Source: Axinella damicornis
Lineage: Eukaryota > Porifera > Demospongiae > Axinellida > Axinellidae
Assembly (NCBI GenBank): GCA_963931865.1
Contig: OZ007514.1
Coordinates: 6,674,646-6,738,645 of the forward strand
DNA length: 64,000 nt
Reading direction: 5' to 3'
Below the pieces are notes generated by a model. It did no database searches and was not told the DNA's origin. It worked only from the letters and a program-made list of their open reading frames with translations. Both the position numbers and the translations under genes were made by a program. This document shows positions 44,250 through 53,618 of the stretch, piece after piece. Position 1 is the stretch's first letter. The number at the start of each line of letters is the position of its first letter.

Positions 44250-45790
44250 TGTCTGAAACATATAGCTACATATGTAGCAGATGGATGCTACTTGGAGCTT
44301 GATGGAATTGTGAGGGGAGATGCTTGACAGCAATTGTGTTTATGTTGGGCTAGTAGTACCACACTCCTGCATGGTAACTGAACTCACTGCACAGTAGGGA
44401 AAGCTGATGTTTCATGTCTTACTCTCACCTTGGGGGTACAACTGTGATTGCATCCACTATAGCTTGTACTTACAGGTCGGCCCAATTAACACACACGCTA
44501 TGTGATGTCCATCACATACTGCCAACAACAGTCAAAGTGAATATTGACAGCCAATGAGAAGACATAATTAGGAAAGAAGTGAGCCGCACCCTGTGTCTGA
44601 CATTCACTCTGAGAAGAGATGAACTAGAGACGAGACTACATACGACAGACTTCTGCATCTTCCATATGCAGAGCATACTGTTGTTAGATAAACTTAGCTC
44701 TGTACATTTTTCATGCTTATACCCTGATCATGACTGAAGCATTCAGTTGGTAACAGAGAACTTTCTATTCGGTTTAAACTACGTTCTGGCCACATACGAA
44801 GCAGGTGATGGATGAGGTTGGGAATATTTCACCCTCTCCAGATCCATGTTAGAACTAGTCTGAAGTAACGTTTACTCCCACAGTGGAAGAGGATGATCAC
44901 TAGCAGCGAACACTGTCACCTGCCACAGACAAACTAGCTGTAGATACGGGACTGGACAGTCACCAAAGTTGCTCCGTGATTGCGCCATCCACATTTTGTT
45001 CAAGCCCATCGTGGGACCACTTCAACTTCTGAGTATTATATTATTTCCCGCGTAGACCACACCTACGGGCACTCCTTTACGCAGGAGAATCGCTGAAAAA
45101 GCCGAAATTTCAAATGGTCCCACCACGGACTCTGATGGTTATGGTGACAGTCTAGTCCATATATCTTCAGGTGGTTTCTCCTGTGTGCAGCTAGGCCTGA
45201 AGATTTCACAATGCACTGGAGTGTATTACCTTTGCACCAGTACCATGTGGGTGTGGCCAAAGATGTAATTACACTGTCAAAACACATTAAACGCTCCTTC
45301 ACTTTCGATGCAAACTGCGAACCTATGTATCATGTCATGACAGCTGTCCAATGGAACCTTCTGCTAAGCAGCATGCAGTTGTTGTCTTCTGGAGGGTTTC
45401 ATTCACATAGCTACCTGACAGCTTATCTTCCATTCATACTCAAGCAGCTTTATTTCTGCTTGCTAGCCGTCATTCCATGGATAGAGCAGCTGCGTTTGAC
45501 GTCACCGGCCGTAAAACAACCGAAATGCCCTCCGTTATAATTCACTTTATTCACAAGACTGCAAGGCAAAAAGTAGCAGTTTCTACAGTGGCTATAGTGC
45601 TGCTACCATGCCGATTAGATCGAGCAGCTATGCGACCTGAAGTACAAGTGAGACCATAGTTTCTGTTCAGCTGCCATCGAACTCCCTTTGCCTTGCGGAA
45701 ATACTCAGTCACGTGATTTTTTGACATCAATGCAGCCGCTCTATAGTGAGTCTGTAGCCATCACTGTTTGCAGCTTGCATCGGGCATTCC
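44250..45790. other. No gene recognised; dispersed repeat at 44930-45190
   Basis: The stretch may hold unseen 5' UQCC1 exons. 44930-45190 is about 80% similar to 53040-53350 (shared AGACCACACCTA, GGGCACTCCT, TCTTCAGGTGGTTTCTCCTG) and both copies have internal inverted complementarity (GGAGAATCG / GGTTTCTCC). A short GGGCTAGTAGTACCACACTC duplication lies at 44231 and 44347. Confidence 0.5.
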
Positions 45791-45796
45791 ATGCTC

Positions 45797-45911
45797 GGGC
45801 ATTTCATGTTAGACTTGCAAGTTTATGATGCCAAGCAAAGTGCACAGTGCATGTCTGCGGTGCCTGTGCACTTTGCTTGGCATCACAAACTTGCAAGTCT
45901 AACATGAAATT
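45797..45911. repeat. Long palindrome (~50-bp stem)
   Basis: ATTTCATGTTAGACTTGCAA...GCCAAGCAAAGTGCACAG pairs with CTGTGCACTTTGCTTGGC...TTGCAAGTCTAACATGAAAT around a short TGCATGTCTGCGGTGC loop. Almost perfect, so a recent or hairpin-maintained element. Confidence 0.9.
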
Positions 45912-46067
45912 CTACCACAGTGCATGGGCGATCCTTTGATGTACCACGGAGGATAAATTGGTTATCCTCCACTATGACGTAATGGAACCACGCTGTGCTG
46001 AGAATAGCTGTCTAGCAGCCAGATCCAGCTACTAACTTGACTTGGAGGTTATATCTGTGGTAGAAGC

Positions 46068-46187
46068 CAGATCTACTACGTCGACTCGGAGGTTATGCGG
46101 TTTATCCTCCTTGGGAAAGTTTAGCCTCGGCCAAAACTTTCCCGGGAAGGATAAATCGCATAACTTCCGCGTCGACGTAGTAGATCC
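46068..46187. repeat. Palindrome, ~54-bp stem
   Basis: GATCTACTACGTCGACTCGG...TTTATCCTCCTTGGGAAAGT pairs with ACTTTCCCGGGAAGGATAAA...CGCGTCGACGTAGTAGATC around TTAGCCTCGGCCAA. A related partial copy precedes it at 46018-46052. Confidence 0.85.
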
Positions 46188-46195
46188 TATACTTT

Positions 46196-46588
46196 GGCCG
46201 GGACTATTTCACGGAACGGAACGGAACACTTGAAAACACGGAACAGCTATGTACGTCCTCACTGCACAGTTTAAACTCCACAAACTGCATACCACTGGAT
46301 AGAGCGCGACGAGCTCTACACGCTGGTACCCTTTTTGCTGCTGCTGGAAAGAATTCGCTCGGAGTTCTACGAAATCGCGTGGGCGGAAGCTCGCGTATGG
46401 CTAACTTTGGTCGTAAATTATTCTAACACTAACCATCATGTTCCAACAATATGGTTACCAGCATGTAGGACTTGTCGAGCTCTGTCCATTGGTGTACAGT
46501 TTGTAGAGATCAGACACTGCAGCGAAGACGTGCATAGCCGTTCCGTGTTTTCCAGTGTTCCGTTCCGTTCCGTGAAATAGCCACGGCC
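46196..46588. mobile_element. hAT-like non-autonomous element, 8-bp TSD
   Basis: GGCCGGGACTATTTCACGGA...TCCGTGAAATAGCCACGGCC with GGAAC repeats in both arms. Flanked by TATACTTT twice (46188-46195, 46589-46596). Interior (GGAGTTCTACGAAATCGCGT, AGCTCGCGTATGGCTAAC, TACAGTTTGTAGAGATCAGA) resembles 31870-32030 in unit B and its unit A counterpart, so a relative has been present there too. Confidence 0.88.
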
Positions 46589-46596
46589 TATACTTT

Positions 46597-48941
46597 CAGC
46601 TGTAAAGCAAACTGCACGGGACATTTTCAGCAGTCATATTTTCAGACAACCCAACTAACAGGAAAATTTATTTGAACGGTCCAGGCATGCAAGTGGCCAG
46701 CTGGTACTAATTATTATGCTTAGAAAACATTACAGCAAATGACACAAGGCTCATGAGCTCACCAATTTTCTATGTTCACTGAAGCTACCCAACACAGGAT
46801 GAAAACAACGGCAGCTGATGGCTAGTAGGTTTGCAACCATGCCAGTTGAAGGTTCAAATTTGGGAACACTTGGTGACATCCAGTGGAACCTTCCTCTTGG
46901 AGGGTATGACGAGGTCATTCGGTTCCTGATACACTGTGATTGGCTGCGAACAAATGCAGGCCTTCTGGTAACAGTACTCCACATTCCAATGTCATTGGAG
47001 TGCAGTGGTCTCAGTGACTCTATTAGTGGGTAGAAGCGCTTCCAGGGAGCATGTCCTCCTCTCAGAGATGCAACAACAACTTCGGAAGAAGTACGGCTTG
47101 GAAGTGGGACTCGCATGACCAACTTAGCTAACTCGTGGTAGCTAATACATAACCACGTTCTTAGTCTCGGAACCAGACCTGTGCAAAAGGTGTGGTTCCG
47201 AGACGACCTCGTTTCCAGTCCCAGACTCCGTTCCATCCCGGGACAGCTGGGAATGAGAATGAGAATCTGCCCTAATGCAGAATAGGGTTGGCTTCCTTCA
47301 CTGGATCGTGGATGCAGGCCATGCAAAGTCACATTCTTCTGCATTAGCTTATGGCCCGGACAATATTATATCTCCAGCTATATGGCTGCGTAACTAAAAC
47401 TAAAATGAGGACTGTCTCAGCCTGTTCATTAAAACTACAACAAAACTAATATTTAAATCACCCCAAAAAGGTGGTTACTAAAACTAAAAGAGCCTTTACT
47501 AACAGTAATTAAAGCTAAAACTAACTAAGCAATGCGACTTCTACCTAATTATAACCAAACACTCAGTTTTAGATAACTAAAACAACATTGCGTTTATGTA
47601 TTGGTGATCAATAGCCAGGGTCTGCTTCCGTCACTGACATGACATTGCCCAACTTCATGCAACAATTAATGCAAGGCTAATTGGACCACACCAGATTGTA
47701 GCATGCAGCCGATATCTTTGTGATATAATAGGAAACTGCATGACACTATAATGTTGCTGAATATTACGTCTTGTGTATAGCTATACCCTACAACTTCTCA
47801 CTCGGACATTTGCCTTCTAGCTAATTATGGTGATCAGAACTATAGCAGAGGAACCAAACCTGCATGACTTGTACTGTTGGACTGACATAAAGGTAGTTTC
47901 ATTAATTGTAGCTACATGCAGTGCATCATAAAAGTGTATGGCTCCTGCTAGCTAGCTATCAATGGGGGGACTTGATGCGTACAGTGATAGCTATAGAAGG
48001 AGCCATACACTAGATGCACTGAATGCATGTAGCTACAATTAATGAAACTACCTTTATGTCAGTCCAACCTTCTGCAAATTAAGGACCAAAAATATATGCA
48101 GTGACCTTGAAAATCATCCATTATAGAGGTCTATTTATTTTGTCCCTTTCTTAGAGGCCACATCCACTATCGAGGGTTTACTGTAATCCCAATTTTGTTC
48201 ATTTTAATGTGCTACCAATAATTTCTAGTGTAAAACAACTAATGACTAAACCACACAAACATTCAGAATTCACATTGTACTTGATGTAGACTATAATACT
48301 TCCCATTCAATGCCCATGTTCTTTGCTATCTCAGTAGCAATTCCTGTCTGTCCCACTTCCTTGGATTTCATGCTAGCCAGGGCTTTCCAAGTTGGAATCC
48401 CTTTCGTCACAACATCATCTTCCTTCTGCAGCCAGGAATACATTGCATCGAGGAGAAAAGTTTTAGATATCATGTTTGTTTCTCAATTTGCCCAAGTCCA
48501 GTCCAAGGATCACTCCAAGATTTTGCTATAGTAGTCTCCATTCCATCAAGATATGCTGAGCAAATCACTTCCATCTACACATGGGGAGAGTTTACAATGC
48601 ATGTGTGATCAAAAGCATGCGTGTAATATAAGGGCATGCACGACAGCCAAGGCATAATTAAAGTTCTGCAATGTCATTAAAATGTCACTACTTTCTTGAC
48701 AAAAATGATCTCAGCTTTGGAGAAAGTTATTGGATGTCAAGACACAGAAAGGTCATTCGGACCATCTCTGCTCATGTCATATCCTGTGTATCATATATAC
48801 TGATGGGCCACCTTGGGCCTCTACAAGTCATCAAATATACTACAGTAATAACAGTTATTAATCAACAATCAACAATTGATGCAAGTGCAAGAAAGGTCGC
48901 TAAACTTATTGATAATCCTTTTTTTCAGTTATGATGGTGAT
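46597..48941. other. No gene recognised; 190-bp palindrome at 47877-48068
   Basis: 47877-48068 is a foldback: TTGGACTGACATAAAGGTAG...GTAGCTACATGCA pairs with TGCATGTAGCTAC...CTACCTTTATGTCAGTCCAA, and GTGTATGGCTCCT pairs with AGGAGCCATACAC inside. The 197-codon minus frame at 46751-47344 has no motif I recognise and is Ser/Arg-rich. 47164-47213 holds a GTCTCGGAACCAGACC...GGTTCCGAGAC hairpin. Confidence 0.5.
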
Positions 48942-49505
48942 TAGTCTCGTTCCCAGACCCCTTCGGAAAAACACGTATGGCAATGCCGCGTCCAATTCAA
49001 TCAGTTACACAATCACGTGTGAATGTTTACACTCGAGGTGATAATTGGAGTTGTGCGCCACTAAATAGCTGCATGTACAGTACTAAGTCTAGCTTGAACA
49101 TGTCAGACACTGTACCAAGCCGTTCTACGCTACTACCCCGAGAGCGGAGAGCTGCACAGTACAAAAGTCGAATTACGACGGGAAGCTAACGGTATTAACG
49201 AAAGCTTTTCCCGTAGCCGACTGGTAGGCACACAAATACAGAAATGAAAGCTTCAATTGCCCCTCAATGCTTCGGTATGAATGTTCCGTACCTTATTCTG
49301 CCTCGGGAAACTTCGACAGCCTTGTCAACTAAGCGCCATGATGGTCACCGTATACCGATGAGTTTGCACATCCGCGATTGAACGTGACGTTATAATTTCT
49401 GCAATCTGATTGGCGCGAGTATATAGCCCGCGCAGACACCGCATTGCCATACGTGTTGCCAGACCCTTTCTCGATTTTTCCGAGGGGGGTCTGGGGACGA
49501 GACTA
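48942..49505. mobile_element. TAGTCTCG foldback element, 564 bp
   Basis: TAGTCTCGTTCCCAGACCCC...GGGTCTGGGGACGAGACTA, with subterminal ACACGTATGGCAATGC / GCATTGCCATACGTGT. Flanked by GATGGTGAT twice (48933-48941, 49506-49514). No transposase frame. Confidence 0.95.
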
Positions 49506-49828
49506 GATGGTGATGTGAACGGTTGCTTGAACTACCATTCAGCTCATGATCATCCTTGAGTCCTATTGTGGTTGTAGCTACGTATTATGGTATAATCTTT
49601 ATGGCACACAGTACAATTATTGCAGTCACATGTATTTGAGAGTACACCTTATAATTGGCTGGTTATATATGGGGTATAAGCTTAGATTATGTTTACATTA
49701 GCGTGCCTTCTCGTTGCACTCACCATAATACTGCATTTCTGGCAAGTGCGCCACTAGCAATGTAGCAGGCCTACCCTGTTTTCTGTTCTTCCGTTTGCAT
49801 TGACGTGACAATATTATTCCTGTTGGCC

Positions 49829-49896
49829 TAGTCTTGTTCCCAGACTGTTTTCGCACTCGCATGCGGCGGAGACTAGTTAGGCCTGGGAACGAGGCT
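49829..49896. mobile_element. Foldback remnant
   Basis: TAGTCTTGTTCCCAGAC...GCCTGGGAACGAGGCTA joins one TAGTCT-type and one TAGCCT-type end. No target duplication, so probably a recombinant of two elements. Confidence 0.6.
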
Positions 49897-50308
49897 ACGA
49901 AAAGGGTGTGTCGGATTGAAAGTCGCAACCCGCCTACTGCATGCGCGCGGATGCGGTCGCTTCTCTCATCGGACTTTGGAGTCTGGCAACAACTGGGAAC
50001 AGATCATGTGATAGTGGGTCAGAATTCATGGCCTGCAATGGAATACCTTGTAATGGTTTTCTGCGACTATCCAGTATCCACATGATCATGAATTTCAACC
50101 ATAGATAATAGAGCATAATATAATGAACTTAGTGCGCAACTTGCTTGAATTGTCTCGAATTATCTGCGACTTAAAATCTCAGACTCAAGTGTCAGGTGAG
50201 GTAGCTACTGAACTGATAGTATGCACAGAATAGGGATTGCACATTCACTTCTGCACATGTACATGTAGCTAGCTGATTAGCTGCTAGCTATAGCTATCTA
50301 CAATGTGG

Positions 50309-50469
50309 TATATAGCCTCGTTCCCAGGCCTACCCCGTTTTTTTCTGTTCTTCGGTGAGTCCGTTGACAATAATACACGGATGTGGAAGGGCGGCGAAAA
50401 ACGCGCCGCCCTTCCGCATCCATTGTCAACGGAAACCGAAGAAACGGGGTAGGCCTGGGAACGAGGCTA
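50309..50469. mobile_element. TAGCCTCG foldback element, unit 1 of the kinase pair only
   Basis: TAGCCTCGTTCCCAGGCCTA...TAGGCCTGGGAACGAGGCTA, flanked by ACAATGTGG twice (50300-50308, 50470-50478). The left end carries an extra TATA. Unit 2 keeps the empty site CTACAATGTGGTGCAAATGG (about 51938). Confidence 0.95.
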
Positions 50470-50581
50470 ACAATGTGGTGCAAATGGCATGTAAGTGTGA
50501 TCAGTTAGTGGGTGTGTCTAGATATGTGTGGGAGAAAGCTCACGCTTACATTGTTCTACCTCTGTTCCCAGATCTCCAACA

Positions 50582-51511
50582 ATGGCACAAACAGAGGGTC
50601 ACTTTGGCAGTCGCAGTATCCGAATCAACAAAGCGTCCCCCCTCGGTGCCGGATCGTATGGAGCAGTCTACAGAGCTCTGTGCAATGAACAACCATGTGC
50701 AGCTAAAATCATCCATCCAACACTGTGTGACACAAGTGATCCAGGTTTACGAAGCATAATTGAACAGTTTGAGAAAGAATGCGAACTCCTAAGTAGTTTC
50801 GAACACCCCAACATTGTGCAGTATTTAGGGGTAAGTAAGGATCCTGAATCTGGGCAGGTAGTTCTACTGATGGAACTCATGAATAGTAGTCTGACCCGAA
50901 TGTTGGAGCAATCTGCGGTGCCACTCCCTTACCACATCCAAGTTAACCTTTGCCATGACATAACCCTGGCCCTTGCCTACCTCCACTCCGTTGATGTCAT
51001 ACATCGTGATCTATCAAGCAACAATGTGCTGATTGGGCCTGGAAACATAGCAAAAATCGTGGATTTTGGAATGTCGAAGCTAGCTCGTACAACCCCTCGC
51101 ATTCCCATGACTCAGTGCCCGGGCACAGAAGAATACATGCCACCAGAGGCACTGGATGATCCACCAGTTTATTCTAACAAACTGGACTGCTTCTCGTTTG
51201 GTGTACTGATCATTCAGATTGTCACACGACAGTTTCCTCAACCCAGCCCACGATTCAAAACAATCGAAATCAGTGACCCGAGAGCTCCTGATGGAACTGC
51301 GAAGGTACGTATTCCTGAGGATGAACGTCGCAAAACTCACATCGACTTGATTGACCCAGCTCACCCCCTGCTTCCAGTTGCCCTTGACTGTCTTAAGGAC
51401 AAGGAGGAAGAAAGGCCCACAGGTCAGGACCTTTGCCGTCGCCTAGCTGCTCTGAAAGAAGTCCCAAGGTATGGTGAAAGTGTGCAGAAAGCACAAAGAG
51501 CCAATGTGTGA
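50582..51511 (+). CDS. Truncated TKL-like kinase paralogue 1
   Basis: Starts MAQTEGHFGSRSIRI just after a TGTTCCCAG acceptor-like site, as in the 5.6-kb gene; 309 residues. Kinase motifs complete: GAGSYGAV, CAAKIIHP, HRDLSSNN, DFGMSKLA, MPPEAL. It stops at RANV, precisely where the large gene enters its coiled coil, so coiled coil and Kelch are absent. GTGAGT overlaps the stop region (AATGTGTGAGTTC), so splicing to distant 3' exons cannot be excluded, but the second copy follows at once. Likely a free-standing active kinase. Confidence 0.85.
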   Translation: MAQTEGHFGSRSIRINKASPLGAGSYGAVYRALCNEQPCAAKIIHPTLCDTSDPGLRSIIEQFEKECELLSSFEHPNIVQYLGVSKDPESGQVVLLMELMNSSLTRMLEQSAVPLPYHIQVNLCHDITLALAYLHSVDVIHRDLSSNNVLIGPGNIAKIVDFGMSKLARTTPRIPMTQCPGTEEYMPPEALDDPPVYSNKLDCFSFGVLIIQIVTRQFPQPSPRFKTIEISDPRAPDGTAKVRIPEDERRKTHIDLIDPAHPLLPVALDCLKDKEEERPTGQDLCRRLAALKEVPRYGESVQKAQRANV

Positions 51512-51984
51512 GTTCATGTGCGCTTGTGCATTTGTGATAGCTATAGTATATGTCGGATTGAAAGTCGCAACCCGCCTACTGCATGCGCGCGGATGCAGTC
51601 GCTTCTCTCATCGACGTCCACGCCATCTCCACGGACTTTGGAGTCTGGCAAAAACTGGGAACAAATCATGTGATACTGGGTCAGAATTTGCAATGGAATA
51701 CCTTGTAATGGTTTTCTGAGAGTATCCAGTATCCACATGATCAACCATAGATAATAGAGCGTATCTATGTTTGAACTTAGTGCGCAACTTGCTTGAATTG
51801 TCTCGAATTGTCTGTGACCCAGACTCAAGTGTCAGGTGAGGTAGCTACTGAACTGATAGTATGCACAGAATAGGGATTGCACATTCAGTTCGCACATGTA
51901 CATGTAGCTAGCTGATTAGCTGCTAGCTATAGCTATCTACAATGTGGTGCAAATGGCATGTAAAGTTAGTGGGTGTGTCTAGTT

Positions 51985-52986
51985 ATGTGTGGGAGAAAGC
52001 TCACACTTACATTGTTCTACCTCTGTTCCCACTTTGGCAGTCGCAGTATCCGAATCAACAAAGTGTCCCCGCTCGGTGCCGGATCGTATGGAGATGTCTA
52101 CAGAGCTCTGTGCAATGAACAACCATGTGCAGCTAAAATTATCCATCCAATACTGTGGGACACAAGTGATCCAGGTTCACGAAGCATAATTGAACAGTTT
52201 GAGAAAGAATGCCGACTCCTAAGTAGTTTCGAACACCCCAACATTGTGCAGTACTTAGGGGTAAGTAATGATCCTGAATCTGGGCAGGTAGTTCTACTGA
52301 TGGAACTCATGAATAGTAGTCTGACCCGAATGTTGGAGCAATCTGCGGTGCCACTCCTTTACCACATCCAAGTTAACCTTTGCCATGACATAACCCTGGC
52401 CCTTGCCTACCTCCACTCCATTGATGTCATACATCGTGATCTATCAAGCAACAACGTGCTGATTGGGCCTGGAATGATAGCAAAAATCGCGGGTTTTGGA
52501 ATGTCGAAGCTAGCTCGTACAACCCCTCGCATTCCCATGACCCAGTGCCCGGGCGCAAAAGTATACATGCCACCAGAGGCACTGGATGATCCACCAGTTT
52601 ATTCTAACAAACTGGACTGCTTCTCGTTTGGTGTACTGATCATTCAGATTGTCACACGACAGTTTCCTCAACCCAGCCCACGATTCAAAACAATCGAAAT
52701 CAGTGACCCGAGAGCTCCCGATGGAACTGCGAAGGTACGTATTCCTGAGGATGAACGTCGCAAAACTCACATCGACTTGATTGACCCAGCTCACCCCCTG
52801 CTTCCAGTTGCCCTTGACTGTCTTAAGGACAAGGAGGAAGAAAGGCCCACAGGTCAGGACCTTTGCCGTCGCCTAGCTGCTCTGAAAGAAGTCCCAAGGT
52901 ATGGTGAAAGTGTGCAAAAAGCACAAAGAGCCAATTTATGGGTTTATGTGCGCTTGTGCATTTGTGATAGCTATAGTTGGGTATAG
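51985..52986 (+). pseudogene. Truncated kinase paralogue 2 with broken DFG and lost start
   Basis: About 93-95% similar to paralogue 1 over the kinase domain, but the segment with the acceptor and MAQTEG start is deleted. The only in-frame ATG upstream is at 51985, within former UTR or intron. DFG reads GFG (IAGFGMSKLA), losing the magnesium-binding Asp. The glycine loop is GAGSYGDV and the activation segment PGAKVYMPPEAL. HRD and the VAIK Lys are kept. The frame is otherwise open to 52986. Either a pseudogene or a pseudokinase. Confidence 0.8.
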
Positions 52987-53039
52987 CTATGTAGGTGAGA
53001 TCTCAGCTTTAAGAAGAACAGTTTCAATTATTGACGAAT

Positions 53040-53350
53040 GTAGCTACACAGGAGAAACTACGTAGCTGTAGATACTGACTGGACGGGCACCATCATCATC
53101 AAAATTGCTCCGTGATTACACCATCCACACGCTGTTCGAGTCTGTCGTGGGACGCGACCACTTCAACTTTTGAGTGTTATTTCTTACGTAGACCACACCT
53201 AAGGGCACTCCTCTACACAGGAGAATCGTTGAAAAAGCCAAATGCAAAACTTTAAATGAACTGGACGGGCATGTGGATGGTGTGGATACGGAGAAGCTCT
53301 GATGGTTACGGTGCCTGTCTAGTCTGTATCTTCAGGTGGTTTCTCCTGCA
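53040..53350. repeat. Dispersed repeat, second copy
   Basis: Counterpart of 44930-45190, with internal complementarity GTAACCATCAGAG/CTCTGATGGTTAC to neighbouring sequence. No terminal duplication seen. Confidence 0.6.
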
Positions 53351-53618
53351 ATAAACCACAGAGATAAACACAGACAGTGTCGTTTATGTCTATTTGCGTT
53401 TTTACGGAGCAGAAAGACAAATAGGAGAGACTTCAGACAACAATCAACATAACTGTGGGTGGCAGGAGTGAGTATCTCACTCCGTTTTCGTTAAGGACAG
53501 CAAAATGTATCAAAAATAGTCTTAATCTGCAACACCTTCACGGAACTTACGATAATAGAAACCCTAGGCAAACGTATTCACCAAACGGCAGCCAAACCAG
53601 AAAGTTCAGTCCCTGTAG

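Larger units (their letters stand above)
49911..52979. repeat. Tandem duplication, two ~1.5-kb units containing kinase genes
   Basis: Unit 1 about 49911-51546 and unit 2 about 51550-52979, both starting at GTCGGATTGAAAGTCGCAAC and ending at GCATTTGTGATAGCTATAGT. Coding identity is very high. Unit 1 has an extra foldback insertion (50309-50469). Unit 2 lacks about 30 bp at the start codon. Confidence 0.95.

Noticed and set aside
46751..47344. 197-codon minus frame as a gene
   Set aside because: Ser/Arg-rich without motifs; part overlaps a GTCTCGGAACC hairpin. No splice partners seen.
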